From assembly GCA_035236585.1 (NCBI GenBank), contig CP141135.1, positions 2,886,001 through 2,950,000 on the forward strand: a stretch of DNA of 64,000 nucleotides, in the 5' to 3' direction. Of the stretch, positions 1-12,385 are shown one piece after another. This stretch comes from Warburgia ugandensis (taxonomy: Eukaryota; Streptophyta; Magnoliopsida; Canellales; Canellaceae). Positions within the stretch are counted from its first letter, which is position 1. Every line of letters begins with the position of its first letter. Made by a program: the position numbers and the translations under genes. The notes beneath the pieces are model-generated. The model was given only the letters and a program-made list of their open reading frames with translations. It was not told where the DNA came from and did no database searches.

Positions 1-1088
1 CCAATCCAGACACCGCTCCACCTGTTTTCCACCGCACCCATCACCCAATTGGCTCCCTCTCTCCGTCACTTTCACCAACCCCCTCTTCTCTCTTGACTTC
101 CCTCTCTCGGGCGCTCCACCACGCGACGGCAGATGCCCAGATCACCCAATCCTCCCCTCTATCACCTATCACCTATCCCTCATCTCCAGCTCGTGCTCCC
201 CTCTGTTTTTCATGGCCAAGACCGGCATCGGCATAACCCCAACACCCGGTTAACACGACGACCCCCGGCGGCATTGGCTGAATCACCGTCGTCACTGGTG
301 CCTGAAGTCTTTCTTCTTTGCATCACCGTTCTCTACTCCTTCCCATTCCCAGCACTCTAGGCTCTGCCTCACAGAACCCAGATACCCTCTATTCCTATCA
401 GCCGCACCCATCTCCTCCTCTCCGGCCCCTCCTTCTCCGGCGGTCATTCTTCTCTTCACCGGAAGCCCCGGGAGAGAAAACCCGAGTTGGGTTTTCTCCT
501 CATCTTTCTTCTCTCCCTTTCCTCTTCTCCTCCTTACTCTATTCTTCTCCCTCTTCCAGATTTCTCCCAAAAACGTGTTTTTCTGGTTTTTTTCGTGAAA
601 AACCAGAACCCCGAAGAAATTACAAATCTGCACCTGCAGATCTCAGAAATTACAATTCTGTCCTATTTCAGAAATTCCAACTGTGTCCCCAAAAGAATTA
701 CATCTGTGTCCCGTGGCAGATTTCAGAAATACCAATTGGGTCCCCTGTTTAATTACAACTGTGTCCCTATGCTATTCTGGTTTTAACTTATCTTCATTCT
801 GACTATTCAGGGATAGTGCAATCCAGGACAGACTATTCAAGGACAGACTAATCCAGAGACAGTGCAATCCAAGGACAAGCTTATCCAAGACGCATTTTAT
901 TTTTATTTTCTGTTTTCCTTGGAATAAATATTTGTGAACATTGGAACAATTGAATAAATCTGGATTTTATTTTTTGTTAGCTTTTATTCTTTTAGTTGAA
1001 TTTTATTTAAAACTCCATAATTTTAAATCAAGTCCTCGTGGGATCGACCCGTATTTGCATAGCTATACTACAATAGCCCGTGCACTTG
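1..1088 (+). mobile_element. Ty3/gypsy LTR, 3' part (left copy)
   Basis: From about position 360 to 1088 this matches the 3' part of the LTR at 2537-4414, including the stretch with repeated 'ctgtgtcccc' motifs (about 680-770) and the end region 'gggatcgacccgtattt' (about 1041-1057). It stops at 'gcacttg', about 17 bp short of the LTR end seen in the other copy. The first 360 bases are pyrimidine-rich and diverged, and the 5' end lies outside the window. No coding function is expected. Confidence 0.75.
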
Positions 1089-2536
1089 GATTTTCTGAAG
1101 TAAAATCTGGATAACTTTAGCTTATTAATGGAATGGAATATGATTAATTCATCATTTTACCCATTTTCTAAAGTATTCCATGAAAGCAAAGTCTCAGATT
1201 ACATCTGTACATGCAGTTGCATATAGATAGTCTAGATTGATAAGTGACTATAACTTAGAAATTCTGAAGAAATTCAGTGGAGACCTATAACACAAGTGAG
1301 TTTTAGAGCCATTCATCCTTTTTGAGAGGTTATAAATGTTCAAAATTTTCTTTAGCGTGCTTAAAGAAAATTGATCCCAAACTCTTAAATTTGGCTAATT
1401 ACCTGAATAATTAGAATACTACCTTTAAAATTCTGAAAGTTCATTGAATTTTATAGATTATATGAAACCTAGAAAATGATTTAGGCCATCCTTGTTATTA
1501 ACCTAAAGACATAAAGCCTACCCAAAAGTATTGTTACCACTAGTTAGCCAAGTTGAGCCTTGAATATAAAGCCATTTTCTTTTGTCACCCAAATTACCAT
1601 TTACCCATATTAACCCAGTATAAATTATCCATTACCCAATTTTCTTTGAAAAATAAGTTAGAGAAGAAGGAAAAAAATATCTTTTAGTTGCAACAAAAGT
1701 AGAAAAGTGGATATCAAGAAAAGAAATATTCTTCAAAGTGAGTCAAAAATATGAAAAGAAAGAAAAGTGAAAAAAAGAAAGAAAAATAAAATTTTGAATA
1801 ATGCAAAAAAAAAATAAAAATGGAAAAAGAATATTCACTTTAGCAAAGAAAAGAAGAATTGTCAACTTTAGTAGAAGACCTCTACTTATTTTTTGAAGAA
1901 ACTTTGAATATCCTTATACCCTTTCTTTGGTACCCTGTCTTAAGCCTATGTTTCGTCCCAATTAAAGACCTATTGATTCTAGGATGAATATAGTCTTGAT
2001 GAGGAAATGAATGGATAGGATTAAAAGAGTGGTATTTCTAAATATTCAAAGGTAATGGCATCCATTCCAAAGGGATCAATACAAGTAAATTCCTAAGTAA
2101 CTCTCGTTCTTCATGAGTATATGTGAGCTAAAATTGTTTTTATTGACTCTTCTCACATAATTAAAAGAGAGATATGATTTGAACCCTCTATCAGAGAGAT
2201 TTTATTTCTGAGCGTATGTCATTAGTAAGGATTGAGGTCAAAAACATATTTCAGATAGAGTTCAAAAGTTAAAAGTCTACTTAGACATAAAGATTATTCT
2301 ATGTGTAAACTGTACGCACACACTCACTCTGAGATCTGAGCTTAAGTGGAATATTTTTAGCATATGAGTAGGGTTTTGAATTCCTCAGTCATCTTTATTA
2401 GTTTGCTAAAGTGGAAAGATTTATTTAAAATAATTCTCTCAGAAAAAATGGAGATGAGCTGAAAAATAAAAATAAAAATTGGAGCCGATTCTTCTCATCT
2501 TTTGCTAGGGACTAGCAAAATGCTGGTTGGGGGGTG
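1089..2536 (+). mobile_element. Internal remnant of a gypsy element, non-coding, ending in a polypurine tract
   Basis: This AT-rich stretch lies between two LTRs in the same orientation and has no long open frame. A purine-rich run at about 1660-1860 is followed by ordinary AT-rich sequence. A G-rich tract (ttggggggtg, about 2527-2536) directly precedes the LTR that starts at 2537, as expected for a polypurine tract. No primer binding site is visible after the left LTR, because the LTR end itself is missing. It is probably the 3' untranslated part of a large element left after internal deletion. Confidence 0.55.
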
Positions 2537-3334
2537 TGTTAGGTGTTCAATTTTGGTAAAAATACCCCTAATTTAGTATTCAATTAAAGCATCTAAGCCA
2601 TTAATTTTAAGATTTTACATAAAATATTTCATTTTAGCTTTAATTAGCCATCCAACCGTTGAATTGCAAAATTTAGTGGTTAGATGACTATTAAAGCTAA
2701 TGAACGGTTTAGATTGCACTAATTGGGTCATGTGCATTGCAGATCAATCGACTCAGGCATGGACGCTTTAGATTGAATCAAGGATATCAGATGAAGATTA
2801 GATGAAGTTTCATGGAAAGAGACTGAAGACTTTGAAGACTTGCAGAGTTCTAGCAAAACTAGGAAAGCTAGTGGACCCCACCTATCTCCTCTTCCTTCTC
2901 TTTCTCCTCTCTTCTCTCTTTTTCTCTTATCCCTCTCCTTCTTTTCTCTCTCTCTTCTATCTCTTTTTCTCCTTCTCTTTCACACGTCTCTCTCTCTTTT
3001 TAAGTCCTCTTCCCCTCTTTCTTAAAAAGACATTTTCCCCCTCTTAGGAGGGTGGGGCTGGGCTGCTCTCTCCCTCTCTTTCTCGTTCTCTCATTCTCCT
3101 CTCCTCTCCACCCCACATCTGCCTCTCCTCCTTGGCCGGCCACAGGTGCGTGACACACCACAGGCCTGGCGTCATTTCAACTGCCCAGCTTCTCTTTCTC
3201 ACTTGCCTAACACCCATCTCCTCTAGCACAAGCCAGGCGTCCTTGCCTAGGCTTCTCTGTTCCAGACGACGCCCAGAAAGGCGTCGTTTTTTTCGTCGTC
3301 TCCTCCCTTGCTTTTCCGCTACCTGGATCTACTC

Positions 3335-3427
<93 letters not shown>

Positions 3428-4414
3428 GGACGACCCAATGAGGAAAAACCCAGATTGGGTTTTCCTCAATCTTTCCTCCCGCGTGCCCTCTTTTCCTCGT
3501 TTTTCCATCGGTCCAGCATAGCCCATATCACCGGACGGCCATAGAGAGAAAACCCAAGGTTTTCTCCCTATTTCTTCCTCTCCGGCTCCACTTTCTTCCG
3601 GTTGGGCATATACCCATTCCAGCTTTCCTCCCATCTCTTCCCCTATCTTTTTCCTCTCATCCTTTCTCTTCCTCCTCCCTTTCTCCCCCAACCATCTCCG
3701 GTTTTCTCCCATACTCTTTCCCTCTGCTCTCCTTCTCCTTCAGTCGCACGACCCAGGGAGAGAAAACCCCATCTTTCTTCTCTCCCTTTCCTCTTCTCCT
3801 CCTTCCTCTATTCTTCTCCCTCTTCCAGATTTCTCCCAAAACGTGTTTTCCTGGTTTTTTTCGTGAAAAACCAGAACCCTGATGAAATTACAAATCTGCA
3901 CCTGCAGATCTCAGAAATTACAATTCTGTCCTATTTCAGAAATTCCATCTGTGTCCCCAAAAGAATTACATCTGTGTCCCCTGACAGATTTCGGAAATTC
4001 CATCTGTGTCCCTAAAAGAATTACATCTGTGTCCCTTGGCAGATTTCAGAAATACCAATTGGGTCCCCGGTTTAATTACAACTGTGTCCCTGTGCTATTC
4101 TGGTTTTAATTTATCTTCATTCTGACTATTCAGGGACAGTGCAATCCAGGACAGACTATTCAAGGACAGACTAATCCAGAGACAGTGCAATCCAAGGACA
4201 AGCTTATCCAAGACGCATTTTATTTTTATTTTCTGTCTTCCTTGGAATAAATATTTGTGAACATTGGAACAATTGAATAAATCTGGATTTTATTTATTTT
4301 TTAGTTGAATTTTATTTAAAACTCCATAATTTTAAATCAAGTCCTCGTGGGATCGACCCGTATTTGTATAGCTATACTACAATAGCCCGTGCACTTGCGG
4401 TTAAACAATCAACA
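2537..4414 (+). mobile_element. Ty3/gypsy LTR, complete (1.88 kb)
   Basis: The LTR starts TGTTAGGTGTTCA and ends AATCAACA, giving the usual TG...CA ends. It matches the minus-strand LTR at 33156-34764 at both ends and in the middle. It contains an 84-bp CT microsatellite and, near 3945-4050, a ~60-bp block ('ccatctgtgtccc...aagaattacatctgtg') that is present twice here but once in the left LTR. Immediately after the end, the sequence continues as copia integrase, so this element or its recombinant sits inside a copia element. Confidence 0.8.
3338..3421. repeat. (CT)n microsatellite inside the LTR
   Basis: An uninterrupted CT dinucleotide run of about 42 units. The sister LTR at 33156-34764 has two long GA (minus-strand CT) runs in the corresponding region, so the tract belongs to this LTR family. 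Confidence 0.95.
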
Positions 4415-4416
4415 AC

Positions 4417-5870
4417 CATGAAAATATATTTGGAACTGCACCCAATTACTCACAACTAAAATTCTTTTGGATGCTTATGCTACCCCTAGCTTAGACTCTA
4501 TACCTCTCACAAACTTGATTTCAATTCTAAACCTTTTGTCTTTTGTGGATATTCTTTGGCTAAAAGTGTCCACTATTGCCTTGATTCTTCAACTTCCAAA
4601 ATCTATGTACCATGGCTTGTTAAATTTGTTGAGTGATTGTTTCCCTTCATCTCTCTCTTCAGTCAGTCTTCTCATCCCCAACCAAATACCATTGCCACTT
4701 GGATTCCACCGCCACTTAGAGTGTCCTCCACCTCTTTGGTATCACCACTCAATATGCCATTTGAAGTAGAAGTCCCTTAGCAGTCTCAATGTCTTCATCA
4801 ACCAATCCCTTACTTGCTACATCCTATTGTGGAACTCAAACTCACAACAATACCCAGCAACCATCACCAAATACTCACCCACCAGTGACTCAACCACCAT
4901 CTACTCAAAGCATGATTATTAGAGCAAAAAATAATATTTACAAACCTCTCACAAAAATGAATCTCCACACCCAACTATCCAAATCCAGTGACCTTGAATC
5001 AACCACAGTGACCCAAGCTCTCAACGATCACAAGTGGTGTTGGGCCATGTCTAAAGAGTACGATGCACTAGTGCGGAATGAGACATAGGAGCTTGTACCA
5101 CCTAAATTCAATAAGAATCTCTTCATATGTGGATTTTTAGAATTAAACATAACTCGAATGGTTTTATTGACACGTTTAAAGCTCGTATAGTTGCAAAGGG
5201 TTTTCATCAATGTACAGGAGTAGATTACCTTGACACTTTCAGCACTGTTGTTAAACGAACCACAAATCTTTCCATTTTCCAATTTGATGCCATCCATTCA
5301 TTTGTAGAGCTATTTACTCAATTGTAGACATTTCTAAATACCTCTAACAGAGAAAGAAATAATCAATTTTGAAAAAACTTTTATGTTGCTCTCAGTATAG
5401 ACGTGAGTTGTGGTTGGTCCTTGCAACAACTTTATGTAAATAATATGTTTCTACAAGGTCATCTACTCGAAAAAGTATGCATGACTTAAATGCGGGCTTT
5501 GTTGATCAGGACAATCCATTATTGTGAAAACTTACGAAAGCAATCTATAGCCTCAAACAAGCCCCTCAAACCTAGTATCATTAGCTTCGTACCTTTCTCA
5601 TTCACTTTGGCTTTAAGAATTCACATGTTGATACCTCTCTATTTGTACTCATTATTGATGGACACACTATGTATCTCATATTTTATGTTGATGACTTAAT
5701 TATAATTAATGACAATGCTACCATAGTCAATCATTTTGTGCATATTCTTGTTCAACGATTTTCTATTAAAAATCTTAGGTTTTGAATTACTATTTGGGTG
5801 TAGAATTTGTTCTAAACAAAAATGGTGTGTTGCTTTCTCAAAGGCATTACATCCATGAGAAGCACCACTG
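4417..5870 (+). pseudogene. Ty1/copia integrase end and reverse transcriptase, decayed
   Basis: Reading across stops and frameshifts, the segment starts with the copia integrase C-terminal motif FGCLCYP (about 4468) followed by 'TSHKLDF' and 'VFCGYSLAKSVHYCLD'. A proline- and threonine-rich linker (about 4800-4910) follows, then the RT start 'TTVTQALNDHKWCWAM' (about 5005-5050), 'FKARIVAKGFHQ' (about 5178-5215) and, in shifted frames, 'YFLGVEFV' near 5800. At least three stops and several frameshifts rule out function. The same family is present in opposite orientation at 6944-7780. Its 5' part is cut off by the gypsy LTR ending at 4414. Confidence 0.8.
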
Positions 5871-5889
5871 TCCAATAGCATATGGATTA

Positions 5890-6905
5890 CTAGAAGTATT
5901 GGTAGTAAAATGAGCTTTTGGTTGCCATGGTGATGCTAGATTGGTCATTGATGTATTGGAGTTGTTGTTGAGTGATTAAACTGGTACTATGCGAAAGGAG
6001 GGACAATGTTTTGCAGTATGACATTGAATCTTGAAGATTTGACAGTAGCCAAGGTATGGATGACAAGGATGATCTCTTTTTGAGGTTGGTCTACTAGTGG
6101 CTGATCTAGGGTAGCTATTTGTAGTATTAGGTGGGAGGCGCCATTAAGTATTGTTGTTTCCTAAGTTGGATGATGGGTGCTAGTCTATTGTAGTTCGACT
6201 TGTAGGATTAGCAGTGACCGAAAAATGAGATTGCTCAGATTTGGTTGATAGCAATGAAGCTTCAAAATAAAGTCATTTTTCATGGAGCTCTTCAAAGATA
6301 ATGGAAGGGTCTATGGCTTGAATAGCACTCACTAATTCCTAGTAATCATCACCAAGTCCAACAAGATTTTTCTCAACGAGATCCTCGCATCAATTGGTGC
6401 TCCAAGAAGAGCAAGTTCATTGGCTCCTGCTTTGATAGTCTACAAAAACTCAGTTCCACCTTCTAATCCCTTGGTGATTTTTTTTTATCTAGCTTTTAAC
6501 TTGCTTGGTGCATCCATGAGAAGGCTTGGCGTATGTGGTGGTTAAGACGATCCCTGCTTCACGAGAAGTTTTAGCTGGAGCAATGAAAGGTATTATGGTT
6601 GGGAAGATAGAGCCAATGATGGCATTAAGGATTAGCTAGTCTTGTCGAATCCAAATGATGCGGTCAAGGTTTGGTCTAGTGGTGTCATTTGGGTGAGGGT
6701 GGTTATTGGACAAGGTTTTGATCCATCAACATAACCAAGTAAGTCATAGCCAATGAATAAGGTATGAAATTGTAACTTTCACGAGATGTAGCTATTGGAT
6801 GTATATTTAAGAGGAGCTTGAGCAGCAAAATTGATGCTGATAAGAGTATTAGGGGTTTCATTGGTGTTGTGAATGGTGGTTGAGGCAAAGGAATTGGCCA
6901 TTATG
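5890..6905 (-). pseudogene. Ty1/copia gag, decayed
   Basis: On the minus strand from 6905 an ATG opens a frame that reads 'MANSFASTTIHNTNETPNT', then 'NSYISXKLQFHTLFIGYDL' and 'GYVDGSKPCP', which is the start of a plant copia gag (UBN2/retrotran-gag type: 'W...F..LLIGYDLLGYVDG'). A stop replaces the conserved Trp. The frame then degrades towards 5890. It lies downstream of the minus-strand RT fragment, whereas gag should lie upstream, so the element has been rearranged. Confidence 0.65.
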
Positions 6906-6943
6906 ATGACTGGGGAAGAAAGAAGAGAGGATTGGCTACCAGT

Positions 6944-7780
6944 TTAAAAAGCTTTGATACCATTTTTGTTTGGAACAACTTCTACACCTAGAAAGTAGTT
7001 TAGCAACTCAAGATCTTTAAGAGAAAATCGTTGAGCAATAATATCCATAATTAAGTCATCAACATAAGCTATGAGATACATAGTGTGTCCATTAGCATTG
7101 AGTACAAATAGAGAGGTATCAACATATAAATTCTTAGAGTGAATGAGAAAGGTGCGAAGTTCATGATACCAGGCTTGAGGGGCTTGTTTGAGACCATAGA
7201 TTACTTTCTTAAGCTCGCACACATATGATGGATTGTCTTGATCAACAAAGCCTTGCAGTTGAGTCGTATACATTTTCGAATAGGGGATTTGCAGAAACAC
7301 ATTATTTTCATCAAGCTGTTGCAGGGACCAATCACGACTCATAGTTATACTGAGAATAACACAAATTACGGTTGGCTTAACAACAGGGCTGAAAGTATTG
7401 TAGTAATCTACTCGTGGACATTGATGAAAATCCTTTGTAACTAAATGAGCTTTGAACTTGTTAATAAACTATTAGAGTAGCGTTTAATTCTAAAAATCCA
7501 CTTACATCCGACTAAATTGTTACTTAATTTAGGTGGTACAAGCTCCCATGTTTCATTCTGTACTAGTACATCATACTCTTCAAACATTGCCCAACGCCAC
7601 TTGTGATCTTTGAGAGCTTGGGTCACTGTGGTTGGTTCAAGGTCATTGGATTTGGATAGTTGGGTGTGGTGATTCATTTTTGTGAGAGGTTTGTGAATAT
7701 TATTTTTTGCTTTAATAGTCATGCTGTGAGTAGATGGTGGTTGAGTTGTGGGTGGGTTAGTATTTGGTGATTGAATCCAA
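6944..7780 (-). pseudogene. Ty1/copia reverse transcriptase fragment
   Basis: Two open pieces in different frames cover the RT domain. The first (7722-7441) carries 'TTVTQALKDHKWRWAMFEEY', 'NETWELVPP' and 'GCKWIFRIK'. The second (7342-6944) carries 'ENNVFLQI', '[18 protein letters not shown]', the intact catalytic motif YVDD (about 7050) and 'YFLGVEVV'. It is less damaged than the plus-strand copy at 4417-5870 and is clearly the same family, in inverted orientation about 1 kb away. The RNase H end is missing and there is a frameshift between the two pieces. Confidence 0.85.
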
Positions 7781-7936
7781 GTGACAGCACAATGCAGGCA
7801 ATATATCTATGGTCTCTTGCTGCCCCATACAAACTAGATGTAACATTTACTAATTAATAGATTAGGAAAATTTTATTTTTCAAAATAAAAAAGAAAATAA
7901 AGAAAAAATAAAATAAAATAAATACATATAAGGTAA

Positions 7937-7939
<3 letters not shown>

Positions 7940-7992
<53 letters not shown>
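7940..7992. repeat. (GA)n microsatellite
   Basis: About 26 uninterrupted GA units close to one end of the solo LTR. Confidence 0.95.
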
Positions 7993-7995
<3 letters not shown>

Positions 7996-9231
7996 CCTCC
8001 CTCTTCATGCTCACCCTCTTTCACGTGAACAGTCACGCACCCCGGCGATGGATTTCTCTACCCTGGAACAGTCCGGAATGAGGTAGGATTACTCCACCCT
8101 TCCCTTTTGTCTTAAATTTTAAGGTTTCTTAACTTGTAAACGCCAGAAAACGGCGTGAACATGTAGGTTTTGCACAAATCCATGCTTTATTATTTTTCAC
8201 TAAGATCTGGACCGTTCATATTGAGTATGATGAGGAGAGGAAAGGACTCATAAAATTTCATGATGATCGAATGGCTAGGGATGCCGAAAAACCTAAAAAA
8301 ACCCGTATTATGGGAGTTTTTGAAAACAAGACAAAAATTGTGAAAAAATTATAGATTTAGGTGGGATTTGTGAAAATGAAAGGTGGAAATGGAATGTACG
8401 TGAAAAACTGAACTTAGAAGTGTAAAAATCACAAAAAAACAGAGCACCTGGGGTCGCCGGCGACAGCGAACCAGTTTGGTCGTCGTCTCCGGCAACGACA
8501 ACTGGAACGGGAGGAAACACACGGACGAGGGCGCGCCACGCGCAGGGCATATGGTGTGACTCATGCACGCCACACTGTTTCGGCCCCCACGCACAGAGCA
8601 CGTCTACAGACGCGCCCACTACCCTGCACCTGCGGCAGGCCCATTTTCTGGATTTTGGTTTTTTTTTTTACCCTTTATTCCTTTAAACCTTGATTTTAGG
8701 AGCTACAGAGGTCCAAATCATAATCCGAAAGAGGCGTTATGATCGTCTCAATAAGGCGGATCTAGATTTAAGATAAAAATCTAGTTTGGAGTAACTTTTT
8801 AATAGCAAAACTACTAAATGCTATTAGATGATTCAGATCAACCTGATCAATAGATGATCAGGTTTTAGATTTTGGTTATATGCATTAACCATGACATGAT
8901 TTATGGCATGACAGGTACATCAGGGCATACACCTTGATATCGTTCACACGTTTGTTGGGATAGTGCGATACTGAGGTAGGTGATTTCATTCACAAATTTT
9001 TCATGATTCTCAAATGGTGATTTGGTTAATTAAGTTTTTGAGGCATATGGTTTATGCCTTATCATATGCATGAGATTGATTTTAGTTTGTAGCTTCTCAT
9101 GAGCGTGCTATCTTTCTGGTGGTTATTGCATGCACTGTTTTTTATATCTTTCGTGATATTCACTTGATTGTGGTCTTCTTGACATGTGGGAGTCGCTCTG
9201 ACTTGATATTTGAGACTATTGATCCTGTGGT

Positions 9232-9412
9232 AGGATGCGATTTTTCACCCCATGAGTGCCTGAGTACCCGTGAGGGTGAAAGGGTGAAAGCAGGTGTGCA
9301 ATGCGACTTTTCGTGAGTGCCTGAGTGCATGTGAGGGTGAAAGGGTGAAAGCGAAAGTGGTATGCGTCGTTCCCATGAGTGCCTGAGGGTGAAAGGGTGA
9401 AAGCAGATAGTA
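9232..9412. repeat. About 61-bp tandem repeat, three copies
   Basis: The motif 'tgagtgcctgag' recurs at about 9253, 9314 and 9376, each time followed by 'gtgagggtgaaagggtgaaag' or a shortened form. The spacing is 61-62 bp, and the last copy lacks about 10 bp. It lies inside the solo LTR. Confidence 0.85.
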
Positions 9413-10522
9413 CAGAGAGCTGACCCCACATTGTCGTGCGTGTATGTGAGACACTCACAGGGCTTGACTGTGTATGATATTGATACTTTTGACATGCATT
9501 CATGTGTTTTTAGATTTTCTCTGATTGTGCATGTCTTGATATCATGGTTGATGATATCTTATTTATTGCAAGGACTTGGTATGTCCTTCATCATGTGATT
9601 TAAGGCTTTATATATATTGTTGATTATATTTCGATCTTTATGCCTTGTGCCATGTGATTTGTTTTTATTGAAATTACTTTGAATGTATATCACCTGCACA
9701 AGCATGGCTTGTTGAGGCATTACTTTGTTTTGCAATGCCTCAGAATCAGAGCGTGACAGTCAGAAAGGGAAGAAGGTGGACTAGAGTGGAGCTGGATGGG
9801 GGCTTGATGACAGATACTGTCAGATACAGAGACATAGTGGTGTACATTTATTAGACTGGTATTGGCTTTTTGGCATTCTCCTTAGTCGTTGTATGTATTG
9901 ATAGATTATACCCATATCACTATATAGTTGTTATATGTTTATACATGGATGACGTGGTGATCTTGGACAGACCTTTGAGCTTTGGAACTTTCATTATTAC
10001 GTATCTTTACAGTTGCAAAAATGTCACCGTGGTTTTAATTTGTGAGCATGCTCAAAATGTTTACTTTTGGTTCTATTCTTTAATGTGGTTTTGAGGTGAA
10101 ATGACCCTTGGGGTTTTCTTAATGGTATTTTTCTTGACGTTGCGAAAATTCTTAAATCATGAGTTTTAAGTTCTGGAATCCCCTCTATTTTCTAGCAATA
10201 AACTATTATTATTTTCGTATAAATATAGGAAACAGTTTGTTAAAAACCCGGGGTGTCACACTAGATTCAAGCACAACTGTCGATCGCAAATTTCTCAAGT
10301 TCATTTTAGTATTATTGGTGTCATTGGCTGGCATTTTTCTTGCTTGCAAATTTTTTCTAAAGCTTTGGTTAGAAATAGGTTTGGCTATAGTTTGTTGGAT
10401 TTCCTAATCACTATAGCTATGTGAATTCTCGGAGGAGATCAGTGTCCGATGTAAGTTTATATTAAGGTCACATGTATTCATCAACTCAGATTTTTTCTTT
10501 CTTTTTTCATTTTAAATGGTTG

Positions 10523-10990
10523 ATTATGTAATGCTTTCGGTTGAATAAAATCAGCTTTCCAATCAATGAAAAATGGAAAAGTAAATCCTACAATTCGCGC
10601 CCATGGTTTAGAAACTTGAAAACTCAGACTCAAAAGTTAAGCAAGTCAAATTATCTTGAAGTGACTCACTTGTGGATGACTCAAAAATGCGGTTTGGTTA
10701 TATTTTATTTAGGGCATTCATGTACTTGGATTTAAAAGGAGCCTTGGCGCAAAGGTTGAGTTGTAGCTATGTGACCTGGAGGTCATGGGTTTGAGGCATA
10801 GAAACAACCTTTTGTAAAATTACAAGATAACACTGTATTATAGATCACTTGTGATGTGCCCTTTCCTTGGACTTGGGCTGCCCTATTTTATCTACTCAGA
10901 TGTCATTTTGTTTTTGTTGGAATGGTAGATTATGCAATGCTTTCGCTGAGTAGAATTTGATTGTATCAGTTTTCTGATTAATAAAAAAAT
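10523..10990. repeat. Direct repeat of about 50 bp flanking a SINE
   Basis: 'gattatgtaatgctttcg' near 10523 recurs as 'gattatgcaatgctttcg' near 10928, and each is followed by similar AT-rich sequence ('...cagctttccaatcaatgaaaaa' against '...cagttttctgattaataaaaa'). The copies are about 405 bp apart and the first Au SINE lies between them. The rest of 10266-12385 shows no gene. Confidence 0.5.
10738..10891 (+). mobile_element. Au-type SINE, degraded
   Basis: It starts 'ggagccttggcgcaaagg', continues with an A-box/B-box-like region ('gaggtcatgggtttgagg') and ends 'ttgggctgcccta'. The order matches the better preserved Au copies in this window at about 80 percent by eye. No clear target duplication is visible. 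Confidence 0.75.
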
Positions 10991-11745
10991 TAAAAAAAAT
11001 GTCTGCACTTCGCCCAAAACGCCTACAATCTAAAAAAGAGTAATCTCCAAGCAACTCCTTTGCAAAAATGCTGGCTGGACGGTGACAAAGATGCTGCATC
11101 TGGTACAGTAGATTATTGTTTAAAAACTAGAAAATTGGACCTTGATGAGTTGACCAGTTGAGTTGACTTGGACAAGCATTTGGTCACTCAAAAAAAAAAT
11201 AAAAAATCAAGGCAGATTTGAAACAATATTTGTTTGACTATGCATTATACATCAAATTTTTTCTACTTTACATAGTCTAGATGGCTTGTGAGAGGGTCGG
11301 ACAAAGTTTTACACTCTTAGCTGGTGGAGAGGTTGCGGGATCGTCCCTTGGGATGGTTTTATAGTATTCTTAAATGTAGCGAGTGATTTGTGAGTCAACT
11401 CAATTTCTGGTGTGCTAACTTAACTCGGATCCAGTTTCTAAATAAGTTGCAAAGCAAATTATTCACACTTGCATGCAATCCTAAATCTAATTTTCAAAGG
11501 AAAAAGTGTAATTTGATCAGGCATATTCTTGAAAAAATGCCTGAGTTGTTTGCAATCAACTGCTTTAGACGTTATTGGCAATTGTCAAAAGTCTTTTGCA
11601 AGCATAATACATGCAACAACTCAAACCTGCAACGAGGCGCATTATGTGACCATCTGCGGCAATCTGTGCCAGTCATTGTTGGCCGGCGATATGATGTCTG
11701 AACCATTCGTCTTCAAAATAACATCTTAGATGGTGATAATATGAA

Positions 11746-11923
11746 CGCCCCTTGGTGCAATGGTAAAGTTGTCGTCGCGTGACCTTGAGGTCACGGGTTC
11801 AAGGCGTGGAAACAGCCTCTTGTAAATGCAAGGTAAGACTGTGTACTTTAGGCTCTTGTAGTCCGCCCCTTCCCTAGACCCTGCACAGGCGGGAGCTTCG
11901 TGCACTAGGACACTGCCCTTTAT
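11746..11923 (+). mobile_element. Au-type SINE, full length with target duplication
   Basis: The tRNA-derived head is 'ccccttggtgcaatggtaaa' and the B box is 'ggtcacgggttcaagg'. The body ('gtccgccccttccctagacc') and tail ('tgccctttt'-like) are in the expected order. It is flanked by a 16-bp duplication with one mismatch: 11730-11745 (atggtgataatatgaa) and 11924-11939 (atggtaataatatgaa). Confidence 0.9.
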
Positions 11924-12385
11924 ATGGTAATAATATGAAAATCTTCACCTCTCATACAACCTTAACAATCCATTTGGCTAATGTTTAGAGTGATTGCAAA
12001 TACTCTCAGCCCATCTATGAAGTAAAAGTGATAATCTGAACCCTTCATCTCAACGTTCTTGTCACAGATTAGCCCTGTTCAAAAGGTAGCAATGGTCTCT
12101 TGAGTCCTAAAGTGGAGTACACAAAACAGAAAAATCAACAGCCGGATCATCCAAAGGATTTTGATTTTTGGGGACATGGCACCGTGAATGACAAAGATCA
12201 TTCAAATAATGGGCCCCACTTGTGCTGTTACCCCCAAACAATGAAGGAGTGATTGTTATGTACCTAATAAAACCGCAGAAAAATCTTACCCATCTAATTG
12301 TAATGACGAGAATAAAGAGGATTAATACCGAAATTGTGATCCAAGATATGGACGGCATGATCTCGACATCTGACTGAACCCACAT

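Larger units (their letters stand above)
7839..10260. mobile_element. Solo LTR, 2.42 kb, with 5-bp target site duplication
   Basis: The element begins TGTAACA and ends TGTCACA and is flanked on both sides by CTAGA (7834-7838 and 10261-10265), an exact 5-bp duplication. No PBS, polypurine tract or coding domain is inside, so it is a solo LTR. Read on the minus strand it starts TGTGACACCCCGGG, a start common in plant gypsy LTRs, so minus orientation is likely but not proven. It contains a GA microsatellite and a ~61-bp tandem repeat. Short open frames within it show no recognisable protein. Confidence 0.8.

Noticed and set aside
318..786. Overlapping proline- and serine-rich open frames at the left end
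   Set aside because: Open in several frames in pyrimidine-rich LTR sequence and shared with the other LTR at 3602-4109.
11746..11830. tRNA gene
   Set aside because: A- and B-box-like motifs are present, but it is the head of an Au SINE with a target duplication; no cloverleaf is supported.
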